NCBI GenBank assembly: GCA_031280705.1
Contig: JAITGJ010000159.1
Span: forward strand, 1 to 9,603
Origin: Spirochaetaceae bacterium
GTDB lineage: Bacteria; Spirochaetota; Spirochaetia; Treponematales; Breznakiellaceae
DNA length: 9,603 bases
Direction of reading: 5' to 3'
Position 1 is the first letter of the stretch; every line of letters begins with the position of its first letter. The notes beneath the pieces were generated by a model. The model worked only from the letters and a program-made list of their open reading frames with translations. It was not told where the DNA came from and made no database searches. Below are positions 1 to 5,550 of the stretch, piece after piece. Both the position numbers and the translations under genes were made by a program.

Positions 1-38
1 GAGAAGACGCTGTCCTTATACCGGGTGTTTGCGCTCAT
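1..38 (-). CDS. 5' end of a gene resembling Rpn / PD-(D/E)XK nuclease-family putative transposases (partial)
   Basis: Only the first 12 codons lie in the window, reading M-S-A-N-T-R-Y-K-D-S-V-F before the sequence runs off the left edge. The string R-Y-K-D-S-V-F matches, from memory, the N-terminus of Rpn-like / PD-(D/E)XK nuclease-family putative transposases, which are often multicopy in Treponema genomes; this is recognition from a very short stretch. The ATG is at 36-38. There is no Shine-Dalgarno sequence in front of it, but a good promoter ends only six bases upstream, which would fit a leaderless message. The rest of the gene must be seen to confirm the family. Alternative: chance resemblance in a non-coding end. 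Confidence 0.42.
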   Translation of the reverse strand, partial: MSANTRYKDSVF

Positions 39-44
39 AAATCT

Positions 45-73
45 ACTATAAATATTCCCGCAAGGCCGCGCAA
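45..73 (-). promoter_or_regulatory. Candidate sigma-70-type promoter for the leftmost gene
   Basis: On the minus strand TTGCGC (68-73) and TATAGT (45-50) are separated by exactly 17 bases. The -10 box differs from TATAAT at one position; the -35 box keeps TTG. The -10 ends six bases before the ATG at 38, so transcription would start at or next to the start codon. Confidence 0.4.
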
Positions 74-116
74 GGCGAAGGCGGGACCGGACCGGGGTAG
101 TCCCTGCGGCAAATGC

Positions 117-141
117 GGGGTTTTGCAGAAGGCAAAAACCC
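117..141. repeat. Second hairpin of a double-hairpin element (left copy)
   Basis: GGGGTTTTGC (117-126) pairs with GCAAAAACCC (132-141) with one mismatch across a five-base loop. Together with the longer hairpin at 140-172 it forms a two-hairpin unit that recurs in opposite orientation at 9485-9538. Its A/T arm also serves as the T-run of the neighbouring terminator. Confidence 0.6.
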
Positions 142-172
142 AGGCCCAAAAGCCAGAGGCTTTTGGGCCTGG
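134..172 (-). terminator. Rho-independent terminator of the thioredoxin gene
   Basis: A perfect 15-bp inverted repeat (140-154 with 158-172) has a three-base loop, TCT on the minus strand. It begins five bases after the thioredoxin stop codon. On the minus strand the stem is followed by G and then five T (138-134), the usual layout of an intrinsic terminator. The T-run is also one arm of the next hairpin, so the pair may work in both directions. Confidence 0.75.
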
Positions 173-177
173 CGGCT

Positions 178-513
178 CTACTCCGCCTTTACAAGCAGAT
201 CCGTAAAGAGGGATTCAAGCACTTCCCGGGGGGCCGCGCCGATGTGCTTACGGGCGAGTTCCCCGTTCCGGTAGACCACGATGGTCGGGATCGAAACAAC
301 GCCGTGTTGCCCGGCGAGATCTCCTTCGTCGTCAACATTAACGGTACAAAGCTTGATCTTCCCGGCGTAATCCTGTGCAATTTGTTCCAGAATGGGGCTT
401 ACCGCCCTGCACGGGCCGCACCACTCGGCCCAGAAATCAACCAGCACCGGCACCGGCGAATCAAGCACTTCCGCCCTGAAATTCCCGCCGGTTACTTCAG
501 TTCCCGCGTTCAT
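178..513 (-). CDS. trxA: Thioredoxin
   Basis: A 111-residue cytoplasmic thioredoxin, the normal length for the family. It is a small dithiol protein that reduces disulfides in client proteins and is itself recharged by thioredoxin reductase, which is not in the window. The active site W-C-G-P-C is at residues 31-35, with the redox cysteines at 32 and 35. The buried aspartate is D26 in V-D-F-W, and the cis-proline is P76 in S-I-P-T; these fall at the same numbers as in the E. coli protein. The ATG at 511-513 is preferred over an upstream in-frame ATG (577-579), because GAGGAGG sits about five bases before it and the protein then starts where thioredoxins start. The gene is monocistronic, with a long leader and a strong terminator. 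The family assignment is secure; trxA as opposed to a paralogue name is by convention. Confidence 0.95.
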   Translation of the reverse strand: MNAGTEVTGGNFRAEVLDSPVPVLVDFWAEWCGPCRAVSPILEQIAQDYAGKIKLCTVNVDDEGDLAGQHGVVSIPTIVVYRNGELARKHIGAAPREVLESLFTDLLVKAE

Positions 514-516
514 GAG

Positions 517-523
517 AACCTCC
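517..523 (-). promoter_or_regulatory. Shine-Dalgarno sequence that fixes the thioredoxin start
   Basis: On the minus strand GAGGAGG lies a few bases before the ATG at 513. No comparable site precedes the in-frame ATG at 579, so the shorter protein is chosen. Confidence 0.75.
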
Positions 524-623
524 TCAAAAAAAAATACCGGGCAGATGAGACGGCCCGGCCGGCCGCCGCTTCTGTCCATGCCGCGGAAACAGCGCGGTTC
601 CCGGCAGTTCTAATATACTGAGC

Positions 624-643
624 CAGCCGCAAAAAACCGGCTG
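624..643 (-). other. Small hairpin with T-run loop in the thioredoxin leader
   Basis: CAGCCG (624-629) and CGGCTG (638-643) form a six-bp stem whose loop on the minus strand contains six T. It lies between the candidate promoter (662-692) and the thioredoxin start, so it would be in the 5' untranslated leader. Role unknown. An alternative -10-like TATATT lies just downstream (612-617). Confidence 0.3.
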
Positions 644-661
644 ACTTTTGGAAAAAAAACA

Positions 662-692
662 ATTTTAAGCGGAAGTTGTTCTGAACCTTCAA
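662..692 (-). promoter_or_regulatory. Candidate thioredoxin promoter
   Basis: On the minus strand TTGAAG (687-692) is followed after 19 bases by TAAAAT (662-667), or after 18 bases by TTAAAA (663-668). The spacing is slightly long and the leader to the ATG would be about 150 bases. The -35 box sits in the loop of a 10-bp dyad (676-703), which makes regulation plausible. Judged by eye only. Confidence 0.3.
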
Positions 693-703
693 TTTCAGAA
701 CAA
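676..703. promoter_or_regulatory. 10-bp dyad, possible operator upstream of thioredoxin
   Basis: TTGTTCTGAA (676-685) and TTCAGAACAA (694-703) are perfect inverted repeats separated by eight bases. The dyad brackets the candidate -35 box of the thioredoxin promoter. It could be a repressor or activator site; a weak structure in an AT-rich spacer is the alternative. Confidence 0.35.
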
Positions 704-754
704 TTCTAATTTTTACGGCATAAAAATTTACACCGGAGTGACTTTTCCCAGGGG

Positions 755-782
755 GCAGCAGCAGTTTCAAAACTGCTGCTGC
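755..782 (-). terminator. CAG/CTG hairpin downstream of the STAS gene, possible operon terminator
   Basis: A perfect 13-bp inverted repeat (755-767 with 770-782) built of CAG/CTG triplets ends with a TTT/AAA apex. It starts 24 bases after the STAS stop codon on the minus strand. The stem is strong, but it is followed by C-rich sequence rather than T, so it is not a classical intrinsic terminator. It may instead protect the 3' end of the operon mRNA. Confidence 0.4.
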
Positions 783-806
783 TGATTTAGCGCGCGGTTT
801 GGCGGC

Positions 807-1448
807 TCAGGCATAGGGAGTCCCGTCTTCCCGTGCCGCGTAATTTTCAAGCCCTTCGGAGGCGAGGGTATAATACACTTCCGGCGCGGCGCGGCGCATG
901 GCAAGATTCCGTTTTTCAAACGCCGTGGCCGCGATCACCTGCTTGAGTGCCCGGCAGGCGCTGTTTGAGACAAATGTCAGCCGTTCCATATCCAGCGTTA
1001 CCAGAAGGTTTTCCTTCCGCATCAGATGGGCATTCCGGATGTGCACAAATTCGTTTTCAAGAAGGGCCACATCGTCCTCGTCCATCTGGCCGATAAGGGA
1101 AAGCACAACGCCGCCCGGTTCGTCCTTGCGTATCACGACAAATTTTTCTTCCCGCGCCATCAGGCTGATAAATCCCGTCATCTCAAAAACTTCCCGCACG
1201 GCGGGCGGAATATTCTGTATGGCAAGACGCCGCCCCGTGGCGTTCATGACTTTCTGGGTCTGCAGCAGCACCCGCAGCCCCATGCTGGAAACATAGGTAA
1301 GCTCCGAAAAATCAAACGTCAGGTTTTTGATGTCGTCGCCCCACTGTTTCAGTTTCCGCTCAAGCTGCGGAGCCGTCGCCGTATCAAGACGGCCCGAAAG
1401 CGACAGTAACAGCGATGATTTATCCAGCCGTTCTGATTGTATGGTCAT
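807..1448 (-). CDS. Two-STAS-domain anti-sigma-factor antagonist (SpoIIAA/RsbV-like)
   Basis: A 213-residue cytoplasmic protein with two STAS folds in tandem. Domain 1 (about 1-108) has the classic signature: L-S-G-R-L-D-T near residue 20, then D-F-S-E-L-T-Y-V-S-S-M-G-L-R at 46-59. Ser55 aligns with the phosphorylated Ser58 of SpoIIAA. Domain 2 (about 110-205) keeps the outline (L-I-G-Q-M-D; L-T-F-V-S-N-S-A-C-R at 157-166), but Asn162 stands at the phospho-site and the following glycine is lost. In known systems the unphosphorylated antagonist binds an RsbW-type kinase and frees its partner. The gene begins 17 bases after the receptor gene, which encodes both a SpoIIE phosphatase and an RsbW-like kinase, so it is the obvious substrate. 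The ATG at 1446-1448 has GGAGG about eight bases upstream. Ordinary RsbV proteins have one domain of about 110 residues; the second could be a docking or regulatory module. Confidence 0.88.
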   Translation of the reverse strand: MTIQSERLDKSSLLLSLSGRLDTATAPQLERKLKQWGDDIKNLTFDFSELTYVSSMGLRVLLQTQKVMNATGRRLAIQNIPPAVREVFEMTGFISLMAREEKFVVIRKDEPGGVVLSLIGQMDEDDVALLENEFVHIRNAHLMRKENLLVTLDMERLTFVSNSACRALKQVIAATAFEKRNLAMRRAAPEVYYTLASEGLENYAAREDGTPYA

Positions 1449-1466
1449 GATAATGCCTCCGCCGCC

Positions 1467-4181
1467 TTACCAGGATTTGGTAATGACAAGACGATTTTTC
1501 CCGCCATCGTATTTATAGATGATAGTATCCATTGTGCGCTTGACAATCAACAGACCGAGGCCCCCGGTCTCCCGCTCCGCAAGCGGCGCGGTAATGTCCG
1601 GGTCCTCGTGCTCCAGGGGATTAAAGGCCGTCCCCGTGTCGGCAAAGGCCGCCCGCATCACGGTCTTGTCCCCGGCCCGCGCGATGCCGCAGGTTACTTC
1701 AACCCCGCCATTATCGGCATCGCCGATAATGGCGACGCCATCTTCGGTCTCCCCGGAAATAGCATCGCCACTAATGGCGACGCCATCATCGACGCCATCT
1801 TCGGTCTCCCCGGAAATGGCATCGCCGATAATGACGACGCCATCTTCGGCGAGTGGCCGGTACGCGTACCGGGCAATGTTGACAAAAATTTCCTCCACGG
1901 CAAGTTCTATCTGGCCCCGCGCCTGGTCCGGGCACGGCGCAAAGCCGTTTTCCCGGGCGCGGTCCAGTTCCCCGCCGATAAAGGCGATCAGGGCAGGAAG
2001 GCACGCGGTATCGGCGGCAAAGGCGCGAAAAGCGGGCTGCGGGTTCATGTGGAGGAGCAGCATGGTAATGTCATCGGACTGTTCCGCGCCGTCCGCAAAG
2101 GCGGCAATGTCCGCGCGCAGGCGGGCAAGGTATTCCCGCGCGGAAAGGTCCGCCCCGCCGGCAGGGACGCCGTCAAAAAAACGCCGGAGCCGCTCCCGGC
2201 CGTAAAAGTTCTCTCCGCGGTCCGCCGCCTCGGTAATGCCGTCGGTGTAGAGCAGCAGCATGTCCCCCGGATCGAGGCGGGTTTCCCGGCGGCGGTACGC
2301 GGTATCCTCCATGCCGGCAAGAACCAGATCCGGCGGAGACCGGAGAAAGCCCGCCGGCCCCCTCCCCCGCCGGATGAGGGGCGGCGTGTGCCCGGCGTTA
2401 ATATAGGTGAGTTTTCCGTCCGCCGCCGAAAGCACCCCAGCCCAAAGCGTTACGAACATTTCCGCCGCGTTGCCGCGCGAAAGCTGGCGGTTCGTTTTCC
2501 GCACGGCTTCCTCAAGGGCTTCGCCACCCTGGAGATGGTTTTTGATCAAGGTCCGCGTTATTGCCATAAAAAGCGATGCGGGAATTCCCTTTCCCGATAC
2601 ATCGGCGGCAATAATTGCAACATGATCATCATCAATAAAAAAAAAGTCATAAAAATCCCCGCCCACCTCCCGCGCGGGATACACCGCCGCGTAAAGATCG
2701 AAATTACTGTCTTTACCGGGAAAGGGCGGAAAGGCAACGGGCAGCATGCTGGTCTGTATCCGCACCGCCACGTCAAGTTCCGTGGCGATCCGTTCCTTTT
2801 CCGCCGTGGCGGCGGCCGTCCGCGCGATATGCCCGCGCAGTTTTTCTGTCATCGTGTTGAATGACGCGGCAAGCTGTTCAAGTTCGTCTCCGGTATTGAT
2901 GATCACTTCCCGGTCAAGGTTCCCGCCGCTTACTTCCCGTACCCCTTCGTGGAGCAGAAGGATGGGCCGCGTTACCGCCGAGGAAAAACGCACCGCGAGG
3001 AATGCCGCAAAAAGCAGGGTCAGGACCACCATGGCGGCGATGATTCCCGCCCAGAGTACAATGTACCGGTCCATGCCGCTTACCGCTTCGCCGGTAAGGG
3101 AGAGGATCTGCTCCCCGATAAGCCGGGCGGGAGCGGCAATCTCCTCGCCAGGGATGGCGACGCCGAGGCTCCAGCCGAGTGTCTGGATCGGCGCGTAGGC
3201 CGCGTACACGCGCACGCCGTCTATCTCGCACTCTGTCATGCCCGCCGCCCCGAGCGTCATGCTGACGGCAAGGCTCCGCTGGCGGGGAACGGCGCTTTCG
3301 AGCCAATTTTCACCAACAATATTCCCGTTCCCGTCAAGGCGGACGCTGACGCTTCCGGAGGAAAAAAGTTTCATGCCCGATTCATCAAGGAGGAACAGAT
3401 AGCCCGTGCGGCCTACCCGCGCCGATTCAATGATCCGCGTCAGATCGGAGAGGAGAACCGTACTGCGGGCAACACCCCGGAAGACCGCGCCGCCTCCCGC
3501 TCCGTCCGTTTCGTAAAAGGGCATGGCCGCGGAAATGGCCGGACCGCGCCCCCGGAGATCCGCGTATATCCCGGTCCAGTACAGGTCTCCCCGCTCTCGC
3601 GCCCCGGTGTACCAGGCGGAACGGCGGGGGTCAAAATCGGCCTGGGGCCAGGGAAAGGCATCCATAGCGATGATATACCCCGCCTCGCCGCCAATGGTGC
3701 TCGTCGTGATCCCCGGCTCAATCACCGTAATCTGCCGGAGTACGTCGCCGATATTCCCCGCAAGGCCCGCCTCGTCCCGTATACGGGAAAGATCAACCCC
3801 GGGCGCGGCGTGTATATAGGGATCCCGCCCCGGCGTCTCGCCGGTACGCACTTCGCGCAGGGGAAGGGGCCGGTACGCCCCCCGGCGGGTGTAAATGGAC
3901 CCGGCGATGCCGGCGGTCATGCGGGTATGGTTTTCAATTTTGAGCAGTTTCTCGTCCAGAATCACCGCCACATCCTGGGCAATGCGCGCGCTGTTTTCCG
4001 TTACCCGCTCCTCAAGCGCCCGCGAGCTGATTTCCGCAGCCCGGTCGCCCAGGCCCCCGGAATTCGCAAACGCGCGATGCCGGATACCCGCCACGGACAG
4101 GAAAAACATGACGCTCAGCATGGCGATAAACGCGAGCGATACCGAAAGAGTTTCCACAAGGATCCGGGTCTTGAGCTTCAC
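1467..4181 (-). CDS. Membrane receptor: dCache-like sensor, HAMP, SpoIIE/PP2C phosphatase, RsbW-like HATPase
   Basis: A 904-residue inner-membrane protein. A transmembrane helix (about 8-32) is followed by a large extracytoplasmic sensor (about 33-370) with a dCache-type stretch D-P-R-R-S-A-W-Y (184-191) and Y-W-T-G-I-Y. A second helix (about 373-397) leads to HAMP (about 398-450). The PP2C/SpoIIE phosphatase (about 465-712) keeps its metal-site motifs: G-G-D-F-Y-D (507-512), A-D-V-S-G-K-G (526-532), Y-T-D-G-I-T-E (645-651) and Q-S-D-D-I-T (701-706). A C-terminal GHKL ATPase (about 720-904) has the N-box E-E-I-F-V-N-I-A (763-770), A-D-T-G (847-850) and G-G-L-G-L-L-I-V-K (873-881). The protein should therefore both dephosphorylate and phosphorylate a STAS antagonist under control of an external signal. 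It starts with GTG, overlapping the binding-protein stop by four bases (GTGA), which implies translational coupling. Odd feature: a 15-residue tandem repeat (780-826) sits inside the ATPase domain, between the N-box helix and the next strand. Confidence 0.93.
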   Translation of the reverse strand: MKLKTRILVETLSVSLAFIAMLSVMFFLSVAGIRHRAFANSGGLGDRAAEISSRALEERVTENSARIAQDVAVILDEKLLKIENHTRMTAGIAGSIYTRRGAYRPLPLREVRTGETPGRDPYIHAAPGVDLSRIRDEAGLAGNIGDVLRQITVIEPGITTSTIGGEAGYIIAMDAFPWPQADFDPRRSAWYTGARERGDLYWTGIYADLRGRGPAISAAMPFYETDGAGGGAVFRGVARSTVLLSDLTRIIESARVGRTGYLFLLDESGMKLFSSGSVSVRLDGNGNIVGENWLESAVPRQRSLAVSMTLGAAGMTECEIDGVRVYAAYAPIQTLGWSLGVAIPGEEIAAPARLIGEQILSLTGEAVSGMDRYIVLWAGIIAAMVVLTLLFAAFLAVRFSSAVTRPILLLHEGVREVSGGNLDREVIINTGDELEQLAASFNTMTEKLRGHIARTAAATAEKERIATELDVAVRIQTSMLPVAFPPFPGKDSNFDLYAAVYPAREVGGDFYDFFFIDDDHVAIIAADVSGKGIPASLFMAITRTLIKNHLQGGEALEEAVRKTNRQLSRGNAAEMFVTLWAGVLSAADGKLTYINAGHTPPLIRRGRGPAGFLRSPPDLVLAGMEDTAYRRRETRLDPGDMLLLYTDGITEAADRGENFYGRERLRRFFDGVPAGGADLSAREYLARLRADIAAFADGAEQSDDITMLLLHMNPQPAFRAFAADTACLPALIAFIGGELDRARENGFAPCPDQARGQIELAVEEIFVNIARYAYRPLAEDGVVIIGDAISGETEDGVDDGVAISGDAISGETEDGVAIIGDADNGGVEVTCGIARAGDKTVMRAAFADTGTAFNPLEHEDPDITAPLAERETGGLGLLIVKRTMDTIIYKYDGGKNRLVITKSW
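1706..1734. repeat. Perfect 13-bp palindrome inside the ATPase coding region
   Basis: CGCCATTATCGGC (1706-1718) and GCCGATAATGGCG (1722-1734) form a perfect inverted repeat with a three-base loop, wholly inside the reading frame. A second, one-mismatch version occurs in the next repeat unit (arms near 1762-1771 and 1776-1785). The hairpin would form in DNA or mRNA. Confidence 0.85.
1716..1848 (-). repeat. In-frame tandem repeat (45-bp unit, about 2.7 copies) in the ATPase domain
   Basis: Unit 1 is 1716-1760 (45 bp). Unit 2 is 1761-1817: the same sequence with 12 extra bases. Unit 3 is 1818-1848, partial. The shared core TCTTCGGTCTCCCCGGAAAT occurs twice without change (1741-1760 and 1798-1817). 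All lengths are multiples of three, so the kinase frame is kept; the protein repeat is G-D-A-I-S-G-E-T-E-D-G-V (residues 780-826 overall). Homologues of this domain normally have only a short turn here. Near-identity of the units points to recent slippage or recombination. Confidence 0.9.
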
Positions 4182-5362
4182 CGGGCGGCCCTTCCCGCGG
4201 AGAACGCGGCCTTTTCGGGCGGCGCGCCGCGCAGCGCGGCCATCCAGGGGTAGCCGTCAAAAAGACCCGCCGCCGCGCCCCAGAGGGGGAGAACCTCCGC
4301 GATATTCCCCATGTTGCTCGTCTGGTCCAGGTCCGCCGTCCGCACAAGGTATACATCAAATATCCACCGTTCAGGCGTCGCCGCCCCGGCGAATTTCGCG
4401 GCAAGAATACGCATATTCACCGCCCCCCCGGCGGCGGGATCCAGGGCCGCGGCGGCGAGCCAGATGTCCGCATGATCGAGCATCAGGCGGATATCGTCAT
4501 TGGAAATATCAATGCTGGCAAGCACGATGTCTTTCCGGCCCGCGCCGGCCAGGGCGTCAACGCAGCCCTTGGCAAATTCGTCATACGGCGCCCAGATAGC
4601 GTCTACGGTACCGGGCGGAAAGCGGTTCAGCGCCGCCGCGAGGGCTTCCCGCACGCCGCTCCGCGCAAAGGCGAAATCACGGGGGATCACCAGCGCCGCT
4701 TCCTCGATCCTGCCCTGGCGGACATAGGCGTCGTATACTTCCTGGCGGCGATCCAGCGGCGCAATGCCCGGCCCCGGAAAGATGCGGATCACCTTTACGC
4801 GCCGCCCGCCAAAGTGTTCGATAAGCGCGTCAAGTGAAAGAAGGGCAAGCCGTTCATCGTTCTGGGCCGTGCTGGTTACGCCGGGCAGCAATTGCTCCGC
4901 CCCGGCGGAATCCCGGAACGGCAGGGCGTCAAAGGTAACCACCTGAACGCCCCGTTCCACCGCAGGTCTGAGGGTTTCCCCGGTAAAGCCCGCGCCGCCG
5001 TGGGAAAGGATAAGCCCGTCATAATCGGCCCGGCTGATCCGCGCGATCAACTGCCGACACTTTTCATCATCCCCGCCGGTAAAAAATGTGTCCACGGTAA
5101 AACCAAGCGCACGGCCTTCCGCGGCCGCGCCTTCCAGAAATTGCCGGGTATGATCCCCCGCCGCAAGGTTCCGCACCATCGCCACTTTAACGTATCCGTC
5201 GGCCATTGCCGCCGGCATGACGGCGGTGAGTATCTCCGCCGCCGTGGGCGCTCCCGCCGCGCGGCCCCCGGCCGGGAACCGCGCGGAACAGGCGGCAAAA
5301 AACACGGCAACGCCAGCGGCGATACGCTGAAACAGAAAAAGAGCGGGCGCGTTTTTTTTCAC
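4178..5362 (-). CDS. Periplasmic sugar-binding-type lipoprotein (Peripla_BP_4-like)
   Basis: A 394-residue exported binding protein. The N-terminus K-K-N, a hydrophobic stretch, then F-F-A-A-C at 21-25 is a spirochaete-style relaxed lipobox, so Cys25 is probably lipid-modified. From residue 57 the pattern V-K-V-A-M-V-R-N, with E-G-A-A-A-E-G-R-A-L-G-F (77-88) and I-S-R-A-D-Y-D-G-L-I-L (109-119), is typical of type I ribose/galactose-binding folds; V-V-T-F-D (141-145) and D-A-I-W-A-P-Y-D (254-261) mark later strands. Such proteins normally feed ABC permeases, but no permease or ATPase gene lies beside it. Instead it is the first gene of the receptor/STAS operon, which suggests ligand sensing. 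The start is a GTG at 5360-5362: the ATGs at 5370 and 5381 are out of frame, and the best ribosome-site-like GGAAGG is about 24 bases away, so initiation is weakly supported. The ligand cannot be named from sequence. Confidence 0.82.
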   Translation of the reverse strand: MKKNAPALFLFQRIAAGVAVFFAACSARFPAGGRAAGAPTAAEILTAVMPAAMADGYVKVAMVRNLAAGDHTRQFLEGAAAEGRALGFTVDTFFTGGDDEKCRQLIARISRADYDGLILSHGGAGFTGETLRPAVERGVQVVTFDALPFRDSAGAEQLLPGVTSTAQNDERLALLSLDALIEHFGGRRVKVIRIFPGPGIAPLDRRQEVYDAYVRQGRIEEAALVIPRDFAFARSGVREALAAALNRFPPGTVDAIWAPYDEFAKGCVDALAGAGRKDIVLASIDISNDDIRLMLDHADIWLAAAALDPAAGGAVNMRILAAKFAGAATPERWIFDVYLVRTADLDQTSNMGNIAEVLPLWGAAAGLFDGYPWMAALRGAPPEKAAFSAGRAAR

Positions 5363-5381
5363 CGGATCATGGTAGTCCCAT

Positions 5382-5397
5382 TTTACCTTCCGGTAAA
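5382..5397. promoter_or_regulatory. Small dyad upstream of the receptor operon
   Basis: TTTACC and GGTAAA (5382-5387 and 5392-5397) are perfect inverted repeats with a four-base spacer, 20 bases before the GTG start of the binding protein. On the minus strand a -10-like TAAAAT overlaps one arm. It may be an operator at the operon promoter; no convincing -35 box was seen. Confidence 0.25.
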
Positions 5398-5419
5398 GTA
5401 CGCGCGTAGGGGTATCCCA

Positions 5420-5550
5420 AGAGCCTGTTCAAATTGTGGATTTTACGGTCAATAGACCGTAAAAATCCCGATTGTTGCGCTCTTTAGGAGCCTGCATAGG
5501 GAGAATGTGGGCGTTTTCAACGCCTAAATTCCAGATTTTGAACAGGCTCT
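5420..5550. mobile_element. MITE-like element, copy 1
   Basis: A 131-bp non-coding element with terminal inverted repeats: AGAGCCTGTTCAAA at the left and its complement at the right, perfect for 14-15 bp and mostly matching for about 27. Inside are a perfect 10-bp hairpin (TTTTACGGTC at 5441-5450 with 5455-5464) and a 6-bp hairpin (5510-5524). A near-identical copy in the same orientation lies at 6327-6456. No transposase is encoded, so movement would need help in trans. The right end reaches 5550, the first base of the DUF2259-like gene's stop codon as written on the plus strand. The left end lies 57 bases upstream of the binding-protein start. A structured repeat of another kind is possible. 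Confidence 0.78.

Noticed and set aside
1..51. Tail of a plus-strand gene (E-K-T-L-S-L-Y-R-V-F-A-L-I-N-L-L, stop at 49-51)
   Set aside because: Equally short as the minus-strand start at 38, but it resembles no family, while the minus-strand reading has a family-like N-terminus and a well-spaced promoter.
163..621. 152-aa plus-strand open frame
   Set aside because: Antisense to thioredoxin, whose active site and start are unambiguous.
1716..1848. CRISPR-like array
   Set aside because: The repeats are contiguous with no unique spacers, lie in frame inside a gene, and are a tandem coding repeat.
1437..2864. 475-aa plus-strand open frame
   Set aside because: It lies opposite the receptor gene, which has clear phosphatase and kinase motifs; the plus-strand translation is Arg/Pro/Gly-rich with no domain, as expected from GC-rich antisense frames.
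2949..4253. 434-aa plus-strand open frame
   Set aside because: Antisense to the sensor part of the receptor and to the binding-protein gene end; low-complexity composition and no motif.
5420..5550. Riboswitch or structured regulatory RNA in front of the receptor operon
   Set aside because: The structure is explained by terminal inverted repeats and is shared by the copy at 6327-6456 in an unrelated context.
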